From NCBI RefSeq assembly GCF_025452195.1, contig NZ_CP104972.1, positions 682,001-746,000 on the forward strand: a DNA stretch of 64,000 nt, given 5' to 3'. Positions 9,628 to 18,354 of this stretch are shown here, piece after piece (positions within the stretch are counted from its first letter, which is position 1; each line of letters starts with the position of its first letter). The stretch comes from Phyllobacterium zundukense (lineage in GTDB: Bacteria; Pseudomonadota; Alphaproteobacteria; Rhizobiales; Rhizobiaceae). Position numbers and translations under genes: made by a program. Below the pieces are notes generated by a model. It was given only the letters and a program-made list of their open reading frames with translations, was not told the DNA's origin and did no database searches.

Positions 9628-10473
9628 TCAACCCAGTGCCTGATTTACAAGGGCATAGGTTCGATATGGCGACGCGATTCTGTTTTCTTGCTGGATGTTT
9701 GCGGCTCGGCGCATGGATATACCGCCACCAACATGGTCGAGCCCGCGTTGAGCTAGCCATTTCGCCAGATTTGTCGAGATGTGCGTGTCGACGCGGACAA
9801 ACTCCCCCATGTGGTGTGAGAGCAGGAAACCGATCAGCGCCCGTGCGTCGGTGTCGTTGCTCGCAACAACCGGGCCGATAGCAAACCCGCGTCCAAATGC
9901 GCGGATTGCTGCAAATGCATTCACCGCACCATCAGTGCGAACGACTGCAAATTGGGCCCGTTCAACCAGAAGCCGCATGAGTTCACAACGGTCATGTCCC
10001 GCTGCCAACCGATCCAGAACAATGAAATGAGCGAAATCTTCAGGCGTTGCCCACGATACATTGTCCGGCGCGTCCACCCCCGATACCGCACCCTGATGCT
10101 GAACGATCTCGCCAGTCGCGACGAAGCCGAGCTTCTCATAAAGAGGCAGCCCCTCCTGCGTTGCAATCAGAAGGCAGATGCGTTTATCAGCAGCTTCGAG
10201 AGCGGTCTGCATCAGCTTGCGGCCCAACCCGCGTCCGCGCATGCTCTCATCGACGATAACCATATTGATGGTCGCGGTATCGCCACCGAAAAGCGTGGTC
10301 ATTGCGGTCCCAACCACACGGCCGTCTTCAAGCGCGACCACGCCATTGCTCAAAGCCAGTACCAGCGCCCAATCTTCGCGGCGATGCGGCCAACCTGCTT
10401 GAGCAGACAGGGCAACAGCTTCACCGAGATGGTCTTGCGTCATTGTTCCAAAAATAATTTGTGATGCGTTCAT
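9628..10473 (-). CDS. GNAT family N-acetyltransferase with C-terminal second domain (copy 1)
   Basis: About 281 residues: an N-terminal GNAT domain with the acetyl-CoA loop RGRGLGRKLM near residue 85 and a second, GNAT-like C-terminal half (AFAAIRAFGRGFAIGPV). It is clearly a paralogue of the protein at 19730-20608: both share AGWPHR/VGWPHR plus DW, VVGTAM/VFGTAM and the IGPV motif in the C-terminal half. Members acetylate small amines or amino acids. It is the first gene of the minus-strand aminotransferase/ABC operon. The start at 10473 is preferred to 10488 on weak ribosome-site grounds. Having one copy at each end of the island hints at a role in its pathway. Confidence 0.85.
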   Translation of the reverse strand: MNASQIIFGTMTQDHLGEAVALSAQAGWPHRREDWALVLALSNGVVALEDGRVVGTAMTTLFGGDTATINMVIVDESMRGRGLGRKLMQTALEAADKRICLLIATQEGLPLYEKLGFVATGEIVQHQGAVSGVDAPDNVSWATPEDFAHFIVLDRLAAGHDRCELMRLLVERAQFAVVRTDGAVNAFAAIRAFGRGFAIGPVVASNDTDARALIGFLLSHHMGEFVRVDTHISTNLAKWLAQRGLDHVGGGISMRRAANIQQENRIASPYRTYALVNQALG

Positions 10474-10800
10474 AGCTGGTTCCGGCATGGTTCGTCATAG
10501 ACTCAGATTAAGATGCCTTAAGCAGCAGTTCATCCCGACCGGTATGTTTAGGCAGAGCGTTTTCACTGTCCTTTTGCACTGCCGCCGCATGTTATGCCGT
10601 GACCATGGCCAAACCGCTGCCGAACTCAGCTGCAAAGCTCCCATCGACAATCACCCGACAAAACTCTCTGCCAAAGCTTTGACCGGATACGAAACAATCT
10701 GCTTTGTGCCGATATGAATGCAGTGATTAGTCCGTTCACCACTCATTATGATGCTTGTGAACGGCACAGCCGTGCCTGCAATGCTTAGGAGGATCAGAGC
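10474..10800. other. Divergent intergenic region between the GNAT and HAD genes
   Basis: About 327 bases without a gene, between the minus-strand GNAT operon and the plus-strand HAD gene. It should hold the promoters of both. A TATGAT at 10747-10752 is a possible -10 for the HAD gene, but I see no convincing -35 partner and no clear dyad. Confidence 0.4.
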
Positions 10801-11469
10801 ATGACCCAATTTAGACCGAAATACATTACTTTCGATTGCTACGGTACGCTGACCAATTTCCAAATGGCGGAAGCCGCGCGCGACCTCTATTGCGACGAGG
10901 TTGACGAAGAACGCATGCAGCAGTTTGTAAAGGATTTTGCCGCCTATCGCTTGGACGAAATCCTCGGCGAGTGGAAACCTTACAGTGAAGTCGTTCACAA
11001 TGCGATTGAACGGACCTGCAAGAAAAACCGTGTCAGATTCCATGAAGAAGACGCACGCAAGGTCTATGAGAAGGTTCCGACCTGGGGTCCGCACCCGGAC
11101 GTACCAGCGGGTCTTGCCACGGTCGCGAAGGAAATTCCCCTCGTCATTCTTTCAAATGCAATGAATGAACAAATCCACTCGAACGTTGAAAAGCTCGGCG
11201 CTCCGTTCCATGCTGTTTACACTGCACAACAGGCACAAGCGTACAAACCGCGCTTGAGGGCTTTCGAATATATGCTGGATCAGCTCAACGCCGGTCCGGA
11301 AGACATTCTTCATGTTTCCTCATCATTTCGTTATGATTTGATGTCGGCTCATGATTTAGGCATCAAGAACAAGATCTGGGTCAATCGCGGCCATGAGCCT
11401 GCGAATCCCTATTACGGCTATACCGAAATCAAGGGCATCTCCGGTTTGGCCGGCGCCCTCGGGCTTTAG
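10801..11469 (+). CDS. Haloacid dehalogenase type II-like HAD hydrolase
   Basis: A 222-residue HAD-superfamily hydrolase. Motif I is ITFDCYGTLTNF, with the nucleophile Asp at residue 12; motif II is VILSNA; the motif III lysine is in YKPRL; motif IV is SSSFRYDLMSAHDLGIKNKIWVNR in part. This arrangement, and the length, fit L-2-haloacid dehalogenases, but many such proteins in catabolic islands act on phosphates or have unknown substrates. AGGAGG lies eight bases upstream of the ATG. It is co-directional with the FAD oxidase 106 bases downstream. The family is firm; true dehalogenase activity is unproven. Confidence 0.85.
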   Translation: MTQFRPKYITFDCYGTLTNFQMAEAARDLYCDEVDEERMQQFVKDFAAYRLDEILGEWKPYSEVVHNAIERTCKKNRVRFHEEDARKVYEKVPTWGPHPDVPAGLATVAKEIPLVILSNAMNEQIHSNVEKLGAPFHAVYTAQQAQAYKPRLRAFEYMLDQLNAGPEDILHVSSSFRYDLMSAHDLGIKNKIWVNRGHEPANPYYGYTEIKGISGLAGALGL

Positions 11470-11574
11470 AGCGCGCGGTTCGATCTGATTTGTTAAATGG
11501 CGCTCCAACAATCGTATTTGCGCGCATTTATTTGTAATTCCAGTTTCGGAAATGCGCTATCATCGCGAGGCAAA

Positions 11575-12852
11575 ATGCAATTCAAGCCCTATTGGCACGA
11601 TACTACACCGCCTTTCACACAAGCGGAGCAGCGCTCCCCGGAAGGACACTATGACATCGCCGTCATCGGCGGGGGCTTCACCGGACTTTCTGCTGCGTTG
11701 CACCTTGCCAAGGGTGGCGCGCGCGTCGCGGTCTTCGAAGCATCTCTCGTCGGTTCCGGTGCATCGGGGCGCAATGGCGGTCATCTCAACAATGGCCTCG
11801 CCCACAGCTTCATTGCGGCAAAACAGCACCTTGGCGCAGAGCGCGCCAAGACACTCTACAAGGCTTTTGACGACTCGATCGATACGATCGAACGGATTGT
11901 ACGGGAGGAGAATATCGACTGCTCCTTCCGCCGTGCCGGCAAGTTGAAGCTTGCGTCCAAACCAGCCCATTTCGATGGTCTGGCACGCAATTTCGAGGCC
12001 ATTCACGCGGAAATCGATCCTGACACAGCTTTACTGCGCCGCGATGAGCTTGCAGGCGAAGTCGGGTCCAGCGGCTTCCATGGTGCGATGCTTTCCAGGA
12101 AAAGCGCCATGATGCATATGGGCCGCTACGTTACCGGACTTGCGACAGCCGCAGTACGCCAAGGCGCGGCGATCTTTGAAAACACACCCGTGATCGAACG
12201 CAGGAACGTCAATGGTCTTAATCAACTCATAACATCAAGCGGCACGACTACGGCTGACAATATTATCCTCGCAACAGGCGCCTATACGACTGATAGTTTT
12301 CCCTATTTTCGCAAACGCATCATCCCTGTCGGCAGCTTTATCATTGCGACGCGGCCACTGACGGAAAGCGAAATCGCAGTCACCCTGCCGGGCAACCGCA
12401 CCTATGTGACGTCGATGAATATCGGCAACTACTTCCGGCTGGCGCCGGACAACCGCGTCATCTTTGGTGGCCGTGCCCGCTTTTCCACCACATCCGACCA
12501 GCGTTCCGATGCCAGAAGCGGCGCAATCCTTCGCGCAAATCTTGTCAGGATTTTTCCGCATCTGGCCAATGTCGAAATCGATTATTGCTGGGGCGGTCTC
12601 GTGGATATGACGCAGGACCGCTATCCGCGTGCGGGCTTCGCCGATGGCGTGTGGTATGCAATGGGCTATTCCGGCCACGGTGCCCAGATATCGACGCAGA
12701 TGGGCATCCATCTGGCCGATGCCATTCTTGGCCGCGGCGACTGCAATCCGGTTGCCGATCTCGCTTGGCCGGCTATTCCAGGCTATTCCGGCAAGCCCTG
12801 GTTCCTGCCGCTGGTCGGCCTTTACTACAAGATGCTGGATACGATTCAATAA
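11575..12852 (+). CDS. FAD-dependent oxidoreductase, gamma-glutamylputrescine oxidase (PuuB)-like
   Basis: About 425 residues with an N-terminal FAD Rossmann motif (IAVIGGGFTGLSAALHLA) and the DAO-family FAD contact YSGHGAQISTQMG near the C-terminus. The pattern GSGASGRNGGHLNNG after the second strand is typical of PuuB and related amine oxidases. ATG 11575 is preferred: the conserved MQFKPYWHDT opening starts there, with GAGG just upstream, while the frame upstream looks non-coding. PuuB oxidises gamma-glutamylputrescine; with aldehyde and succinate-semialdehyde dehydrogenases convergent nearby, a polyamine-like route is plausible, but no PuuA-type ligase is present here. Confidence 0.87.
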   Translation: MQFKPYWHDTTPPFTQAEQRSPEGHYDIAVIGGGFTGLSAALHLAKGGARVAVFEASLVGSGASGRNGGHLNNGLAHSFIAAKQHLGAERAKTLYKAFDDSIDTIERIVREENIDCSFRRAGKLKLASKPAHFDGLARNFEAIHAEIDPDTALLRRDELAGEVGSSGFHGAMLSRKSAMMHMGRYVTGLATAAVRQGAAIFENTPVIERRNVNGLNQLITSSGTTTADNIILATGAYTTDSFPYFRKRIIPVGSFIIATRPLTESEIAVTLPGNRTYVTSMNIGNYFRLAPDNRVIFGGRARFSTTSDQRSDARSGAILRANLVRIFPHLANVEIDYCWGGLVDMTQDRYPRAGFADGVWYAMGYSGHGAQISTQMGIHLADAILGRGDCNPVADLAWPAIPGYSGKPWFLPLVGLYYKMLDTIQ

Positions 12853-12861
12853 TCCAAAAAT

Positions 12862-12887
12862 GAGAGTCCGGTTAAACCGCGCTCTTC
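12862..12887. terminator. Possible bidirectional hairpin between convergent genes
   Basis: AGAG (12863-12866) and CGG (12869-12871) can pair with CCG (12877-12879) and CTCT (12882-12885) in the 41-bp gap between the convergent FAD oxidase and succinate-semialdehyde dehydrogenase genes. There are bulges and no T tract, so it is only suggestive. Confidence 0.28.
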
Positions 12888-12893
12888 ATTGGT

Positions 12894-14348
12894 TCACAAT
12901 CCACCGACATGCAGCGTTTTGACTTCCAGGTACTCGTCAATGCCAAGCCTCGATCCTTCGCGGCCAAGACCGGACTGCTTGACACCGCCAAAGGGAGCAA
13001 CTTCCGTTGATATCAGGCCGGTGTTGAGACCAACCATACCGAATTCCAGTGCCTCAGTAATCCGCCAGGATCTCTTCAGATTCTCAGTATAGAAATAGGC
13101 GGCAAGGCCGAACGGCGTGCCGTTGGCAAGTTCGATAGCCTCTTCTTCCGTTTCAAAACGGAATAGCGGGGCCACCGGGCCAAAGGTTTCTTCGGAAGCA
13201 AGCAGCATGTCGGTTGTTGCATCACCAAGAACAATCGGACGGGCGTACTGACGGCCTTCCGGCATTTTTTCGCTTTGTGCGAGGATTTTTGCGCCGCGAC
13301 CCAAAGCATCGCTCACGTGGCGCTCGATCTTTTCGATAGCCGAGCGGTTGATCATCGGGCCAATCGCGACGCCCTCCTCGGTTCCTGCGCCCACTTTCAT
13401 CGCAGAAACGCGGCTGGCCAGCCTGGCCGCAAATGCGTCATAAATTCCGGACTGCACCAGAATACGGTTGGAGCAGACACAGGTCTGACCGCCATTACGG
13501 AACTTCGATGCAATCGCGCCCTCAACTGCCTGATCCAAATCGGCATCGTCAAAGACGATGAACGGCGCATTGCCGCCCAGTTCAAGGCTGAGCCGTTTGA
13601 TGCTGTCGGCTGCGCCTTTCATCAGCAGCGCGCCAACGCGTGTCGAGCCGGTGAAGGAGATCTTGCGCACTGTCTCGTTTGTCATAAGCTCCTTGCCGAT
13701 TTCCGTCGGCATGCCGGTCACGATGTTGATAACGCCAGCCGGAATCCCTGCCCGTTCGGCAAGAACCCCCAGTGCCAGTGCGGAAAATGGCGTGAATTCC
13801 GATGGCTTGATAACAACCGTGCAACCTGCTGCAAGGGCGGGCGCGACTTTGCGCGTAATCATCGCATTCGGAAAATTCCATGGCGTGATGATTGCGCAGA
13901 CGCCTACCGCTTCTTTGAGAACAAGAATGCGGCGGTCAGACGAAGGCGAAGGTATGGTGCTGCCGTCAATACGGCGTGCTTCTTCGGCAAACCATTTGAC
14001 GAACGAGGCGCCATAGCGGATTTCACCCAGAGCTTCGCCAACAGGCTTGCCTTGCTCCAATGTCAGCAGCAGTGCCAGATCCTGCTCGTGCTCGCCCATG
14101 AGAGCAAACCAGCGCTCGAGAAGGGCTGCGCGCTCGGCGCTTGTCTTCTTTTTCCAGCTCTTGAACGCTCTCGCCGCCGCATCGATTGCGGCGCGCGTTT
14201 CCTCGACTCCCATATCGGGGACGGTGCCCAGCGTGCCGAGGCTTGCCGGATTGGTGACATCAACGACCGCTCCTGTGGCTGCATCCTGCCAGAGACCGCC
14301 GATAAAGCCCTGTTGCCTGAAAAGAGCCGGATCCTTTAATGTGTGCAT
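12894..14348 (-). CDS. gabD: NAD(P)-dependent succinate-semialdehyde dehydrogenase-like aldehyde dehydrogenase
   Basis: A 484-residue aldehyde dehydrogenase. The general-base Glu is in LELGGNAPFIVF and the catalytic Cys in NGGQTCVCSNR, where the CxC pair is typical of GabD enzymes. The coenzyme segment ITPWNFPNAMITRKVAPALAAG is intact, and the end GLGREGSRLGIDEYLE matches GabD. It would oxidise succinate semialdehyde, or a similar omega-oxo acid, to the diacid. It is the last gene of the six-gene minus-strand operon, 15 bases after the dehydrogenase at 14364. It links the pathway to the TCA cycle if the product is succinate. Confidence 0.88.
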   Translation of the reverse strand: MHTLKDPALFRQQGFIGGLWQDAATGAVVDVTNPASLGTLGTVPDMGVEETRAAIDAAARAFKSWKKKTSAERAALLERWFALMGEHEQDLALLLTLEQGKPVGEALGEIRYGASFVKWFAEEARRIDGSTIPSPSSDRRILVLKEAVGVCAIITPWNFPNAMITRKVAPALAAGCTVVIKPSEFTPFSALALGVLAERAGIPAGVINIVTGMPTEIGKELMTNETVRKISFTGSTRVGALLMKGAADSIKRLSLELGGNAPFIVFDDADLDQAVEGAIASKFRNGGQTCVCSNRILVQSGIYDAFAARLASRVSAMKVGAGTEEGVAIGPMINRSAIEKIERHVSDALGRGAKILAQSEKMPEGRQYARPIVLGDATTDMLLASEETFGPVAPLFRFETEEEAIELANGTPFGLAAYFYTENLKRSWRITEALEFGMVGLNTGLISTEVAPFGGVKQSGLGREGSRLGIDEYLEVKTLHVGGL

Positions 14349-14363
14349 GTTTTCCTCTTTTCG

Positions 14364-15407
14364 TTAGGCGAGGGCCGAAAGAACGGCCTGCGTGATCGCG
14401 TCCGTTTTGTCCTTGCCTGCGATCGTTCCGATACCCTGCATGGTGGCTGCCTCGATTGCCGCCATCACGTCTTTTGACGCTAGATGTTCGCCAAGATGGT
14501 CGAGCATCATCGCACCGGACCAGATCGCCGCAATCGGATTGGCAATGCTTAAATGGGCAATATCAGGCGCCGAACCATGAACCGGTTCGAACATGGAAGG
14601 TGCACTGCGATCCGGATTGATATTGGCCGAAGCGGCATAACCTAGCCCACCCTGAATAGCCGCACCAAGATCAGTGAGTATGTCGCCAAACAGATTTGAG
14701 GCAACGATAACGTCAAGGCTTTCGGGTGCCATCACCATGCGCGCCGCCATGGCATCGATATGGTAATGCGAAATCTCCACATCGGGGTATTCCTTGGCAA
14801 CGTCCCGCGTGACCTCATCCCAAAAAACCATGGAATATTTCTGTGCGTTTGACTTCGTTACCGAGGCAAGCTTCTGACGGCGTGCGCGGGCTTGCTCGAA
14901 GCCGTAGCGTATGATGCGCTCGACGCCGGTACGCGTGAAAATTGCAGTCTCAACCGCGACTTCATCTTTGGTGCCGGAATGCACGCGCCCGCCAGCTCCC
15001 GAATATTCGCCTTCGGTATTTTCACGGATGCAGAGGATATCAAAACCGTCGGAGCGCAGTGGCCCCGTTACACCGGGCAGAAGCCTATGCGGTCGTATAT
15101 TGGCATATTGCACAAAGGCCTTGCGGATTGGCAGCAGCAAACCGTGCAGGGATACTGAATCTGGTACTTCCGCAGGCCAGCCCACAGCGCCTAGGTAAAT
15201 TGCATCGAATTTGCGCAGGGTTTCGATAGCATCCGCTGGCATCATAGCGCCGGTTTCATGATAATAAGCGCAGGACCACGGGAAACGAGTGCCCTCAAGG
15301 TCAACACCCCTGCGCTTGGCAACAGCCATCAAAACCTGCAGTGCCGCATCTGTAACTCTCTTGCCAATGCCGTCTCCCGGAATCAAGGCGATCGAATAGC
15401 TTTTCAC
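14364..15407 (-). CDS. Isopropylmalate/tartrate dehydrogenase-type decarboxylating dehydrogenase
   Basis: A 347-residue beta-decarboxylating dehydrogenase of the isocitrate/isopropylmalate family. It begins IALIPGDGIGKRV, contains FDILCIRENTEGEYSG and the metal/NAD segment NLFGDILTDLGAAIQGG, then the NAD loop FEPVHGSAPDIA. FEPVHGSAPDIA with the LGAVGWP sequence upstream resembles the tartrate dehydrogenase/D-malate group more than LeuB. It would convert a 2-hydroxy diacid to a 2-oxo acid with loss of CO2. It sits between the two aldehyde dehydrogenase genes (12-15 base gaps), so it is co-translated with them. Substrate within the pathway is inferred only. Confidence 0.85.
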   Translation of the reverse strand: MKSYSIALIPGDGIGKRVTDAALQVLMAVAKRRGVDLEGTRFPWSCAYYHETGAMMPADAIETLRKFDAIYLGAVGWPAEVPDSVSLHGLLLPIRKAFVQYANIRPHRLLPGVTGPLRSDGFDILCIRENTEGEYSGAGGRVHSGTKDEVAVETAIFTRTGVERIIRYGFEQARARRQKLASVTKSNAQKYSMVFWDEVTRDVAKEYPDVEISHYHIDAMAARMVMAPESLDVIVASNLFGDILTDLGAAIQGGLGYAASANINPDRSAPSMFEPVHGSAPDIAHLSIANPIAAIWSGAMMLDHLGEHLASKDVMAAIEAATMQGIGTIAGKDKTDAITQAVLSALA

Positions 15408-15419
15408 GATGAGTTCCCT

Positions 15420-16883
15420 TTAAAGTTCTATGAGCACGCTTTTTGATCTTCGGTTCGCCAGATAGGCTTCCCGGCCGAGGTCCTTGCCGATGCCCGAGCT
15501 CTTGTAGCCGCCGGTTGGCAGAATATGGTCGCGCGAGCGGCCATAACGGTTCACCCAGACCGTGCCCGCCTGCATCGTCTTCGTCACTCGAATCGCCCGC
15601 GACAGGTCGCGCGTGAAAAGTCCTGCAGCCAGTCCATACGTCGGATGATCGGCAAGCGCGAGGGCCTCCTCTTCTTCCTTGAAGGTCTGGATAGTCAGCA
15701 CGGGCCCAAAGATTTCCTCGGTTACAGCCGGTGAATTTTTGCCAACGCCGCGCAGCAGTGTTGGCTCATAGAAGTAACCATCTCCATTCATCGAACTGCC
15801 GCCGACAACACACTCCGCGCCGAGGCTCACAGCCTTCTTCACGATTTTATCAATACGGCAGAGTTGCCGCTCGGAGATGATGGGTGAGTACTGGGTGTTC
15901 TCGTCCCACGTCATCCCCGGCTTGATGTTCGCCATGTGTCGCGCGATAGCTTCGCTCAAGGCGTCCGCGATGTCTTCTGCCACGATGAGGCGCGAACCGG
16001 CCACGCAGACCTGTCCGGCATTGGACAGAATCCCAAGCGTGATGGCTGATGCTGCCAGGTCAAGATCGGCATCGCTGAACACGACCTGAGGGCTCTTGCC
16101 CCCGAGTTCAAGCGTCATAGGCTTGATGCCGGTGCGGGCAATATTTTCCATTATCGCGGCACCAGCCGCAGTGGAGCCGGTGAAGCTCACTTTGGAAATA
16201 TCCGGGTGGCCGGTGATGGCGTTGCCAGTCGTTGGTCCGTCTCCAAGGACGATATTGATCAGCCCCGCCGGGATACCGGCCTTTTCGGCCAGTTCAGCCA
16301 TGTAGAGAGTGGAGAAAGGCGTAATTTCAGATGGCTTAAGAACAACGGCATTGCCTGCGGCCAGTGCCGGCCCAAGTTTCCAACCGGCCATGGATATTGG
16401 GAAATTCCACGGGGTGATGGCACCAATGATGCCGTAAGGTTCGCTCAACGTCATGCCAAAATTGCCGGCGCTCGTGGGAACGACACTACTCCCTTCCTTA
16501 TCGGCAAATTCAGCGAAAAAACGTATCTGCTCAGCAGTAGAGGCAATATCGCCTTCAATGAGCTGCGCAATCGGACGGGTTGAGGAAACGGCCTCGAGGC
16601 GGGCCAGAGCAAATGCCTCCCGCTCAATAAGATCGGCCCAGCGGTGCATTGCATTGAGCCGTTCGCGCGGGCGCACATCAGCCCAGCCACTTGATTTTAA
16701 TGCTGTTTTTGCGCCCTGCACCGCTTGGTCAACCAGCCCACTGTCGGCAACAGGGCAATCGCCATAGGCCTTTCCGTCAGAAGGTCTGCGCATTTCGATG
16801 CTTCCTGCTGAATCCACGCGCTGCCCGCCAATGAAGTGATACAATGGAAGCTGAAGCGTTTGCGGATCAAAGCTTAATGTCAT
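15420..16883 (-). CDS. NAD-dependent aldehyde dehydrogenase
   Basis: About 487 residues of a complete aldehyde dehydrogenase: ITPWNFPISMAGWKLGPALAAG for coenzyme binding, LELGGKSPQVVFSDADL with the general-base Glu, and SNAGQVCVAGSRL with the catalytic Cys. The C-terminal WVNRYGRSRDHILPTGGYKSSG region fits the betaine/gamma-aminobutyraldehyde-like branch (PuuC type). ATG 16881-16883 is chosen because GAGGTG precedes it. It lies downstream of the frameshifted cupin and upstream of the decarboxylating dehydrogenase. Likely role: oxidation of the aldehyde released by the amine oxidase or the class III aminotransferase. Confidence 0.88.
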   Translation of the reverse strand: MTLSFDPQTLQLPLYHFIGGQRVDSAGSIEMRRPSDGKAYGDCPVADSGLVDQAVQGAKTALKSSGWADVRPRERLNAMHRWADLIEREAFALARLEAVSSTRPIAQLIEGDIASTAEQIRFFAEFADKEGSSVVPTSAGNFGMTLSEPYGIIGAITPWNFPISMAGWKLGPALAAGNAVVLKPSEITPFSTLYMAELAEKAGIPAGLINIVLGDGPTTGNAITGHPDISKVSFTGSTAAGAAIMENIARTGIKPMTLELGGKSPQVVFSDADLDLAASAITLGILSNAGQVCVAGSRLIVAEDIADALSEAIARHMANIKPGMTWDENTQYSPIISERQLCRIDKIVKKAVSLGAECVVGGSSMNGDGYFYEPTLLRGVGKNSPAVTEEIFGPVLTIQTFKEEEEALALADHPTYGLAAGLFTRDLSRAIRVTKTMQAGTVWVNRYGRSRDHILPTGGYKSSGIGKDLGREAYLANRRSKSVLIEL

Positions 16884-17033
16884 GGAGCACCTCACACTAT
16901 TGTCCACTTAACGATAGTGCTGGACGCACCGCATTTTCCGTTGAGAGTAGACCGCCTGACGGCTTTCAATCGCGTCAGGCGGGTTATATGCAGCGGATTA
17001 TTCTGGACCGGCACCGCCATCAATGCCGATAGC

Positions 17034-17389
17034 CTATTCGTAAACGCAGACGTATATCTTGCGGACGGTTTCAATGGTGCGCCAAATGCCCACGAAACCA
17101 GGTTTCATCACAAAGCTGTCGCCCGCGCGATATATGTTTGTTTCGCCGTCTTTTTCCTCGATCTCCACAAGACCGGATAGGATATGACAGAACTCAAAGG
17201 TTGCGCCCTTGATGGAGTGCGTTCCCCCGGTGTTGCCTCCCAGATGCCTGTCAAGACCTTTTCACCCTTCGAGGCATCCAGCGCCCATGCCTTGAAAGCT
17301 GGGTTGCCTGAGATAAGCCGTTCCGGGGTCGGCAACGCCTCTTTTGGTGCAAAGCTTGGATTTGTGTCGATGGTAGTCAGGAGTGACAT
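17034..17389 (-). pseudogene. Cupin (DUF861-like) gene interrupted by a one-base frameshift
   Basis: The gene starts at ATG 17387-17389 (AGAGGA upstream) as MSLLTTIDTNPSF and reads normally to GIWEATPG. There the frame is lost at a run of five G on the coding strand (five C at 17224-17228). Adding one G restores GGTHSIKGATFEF and a complete cupin barrel ending RKIYVCVYE at TAG 17034-17036, about 118 residues. Such small cupins often accompany amine oxidation or ureidoglycolate-type operons. The rest of the operon is intact, so either the enzyme is lost in this strain or the base is missing through a homopolymer sequencing error. Confidence 0.8.
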
Positions 17390-17406
17390 GTCATTTTCCT
17401 CTTGCG

Positions 17407-18330
17407 TTAATAACCTAGCGTTCGGTCGATCAGGCCGATCAGTTTTTTTCCTGCGCGATGACGCTGGATATTGTCGATGACGAATTTTGCAGCCGTCTGC
17501 GGTTGGGTTACTGAAGCGATATGCGGCGTGATAAGTACCTTGGGATGCAGCCAAAGCGGGTGTCCTGCCGGAAGCGGTTCGGGGTCAGTTACATCCAACA
17601 TCGCGCCAGCCAGATGGCCGCTGTCCAACGCCTCTATGAGTGCCGCCTGATCGAGCTGTGGCCCGCGACCGACGTGCAAGAGTCGGGCGCCGCTGGGCAA
17701 ATGGGCAAACAAGGGGGCATTGAGTATGCCACGCGTTTCATCCGTAAGCGGCAGAAGACAAATGAGAATATCCGTCTGCTCCAGAAAGCTGACGAACTGG
17801 TCTTCACCATAAAAGCATCCGACGGCCTCAATCTCCTTCCGCCTGCGGCTCCAGCCAGTAAGGGGAAACTGAAACGGCTTGAGACGTTCTATTGCCGCCT
17901 GCGCCAGCATCCCAAGTCCAAGAAATCCGACACGTCGCGCGGTTGCGTGAGGAACAGCAAGCGCTCGCCATTCCTCGTGGTCCTGATGTTCGCGATAGGC
18001 AATCACCTCGCGATGAAGCGTCAACACGCCAAGAACCACATATTCCTGCATCATGCGGATAATGTTGTCTTCCACCATGCGCACGAGCTTCACATGTTCC
18101 GGCACGCTGGCGAGCTTGAACTGATCAACCCCCGCGCCGATCGAAAAGAGTATTTCAAGATTGCGATAGCGCGCGATGTCATCGGGCGTCACCCAGCTGA
18201 TCAAATAACGTATCTTGTCAGGATCAACGTCTTCGCCAGCTTGAAAGAACTGGAGATCTGGAAGCCCACGCGCAAAAGCCGTGCGAAAGACGGCACCGCG
18301 TGCTGCATCGGAATTGAAGAGAAATGCCAT
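17407..18330 (-). CDS. D-2-hydroxyacid dehydrogenase, glyoxylate/hydroxypyruvate reductase A-like
   Basis: A 307-residue NAD(P)-dependent 2-hydroxyacid dehydrogenase. The Rossmann part shows VGFLGLGMLAQAAIERL near residue 135; the catalytic Arg is in LLHVGRGPQLDQAAL, the Glu in DVTDPEPLPAGHPLW and the His in LITPHIASVTQP. The early SIGAGVDQF and the lack of a tight GxGxxG fit GhrA-like proteins. It reduces 2-oxo acids such as glyoxylate or hydroxypyruvate. It is 24 bases after the deacylase gene and 17 bases before the cupin start, in one operon. Confidence 0.87.
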   Translation of the reverse strand: MAFLFNSDAARGAVFRTAFARGLPDLQFFQAGEDVDPDKIRYLISWVTPDDIARYRNLEILFSIGAGVDQFKLASVPEHVKLVRMVEDNIIRMMQEYVVLGVLTLHREVIAYREHQDHEEWRALAVPHATARRVGFLGLGMLAQAAIERLKPFQFPLTGWSRRRKEIEAVGCFYGEDQFVSFLEQTDILICLLPLTDETRGILNAPLFAHLPSGARLLHVGRGPQLDQAALIEALDSGHLAGAMLDVTDPEPLPAGHPLWLHPKVLITPHIASVTQPQTAAKFVIDNIQRHRAGKKLIGLIDRTLGY

Positions 18331-18354
18331 CGAAAGTTGCCGTCTGCTCGAGTA

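Noticed and set aside
13275..14339. 354-codon plus-strand frame opposite the succinate-semialdehyde dehydrogenase
   Set aside because: Composition (many Cys, His, Arg) is that of an antisense frame; the minus strand has all aldehyde dehydrogenase motifs.
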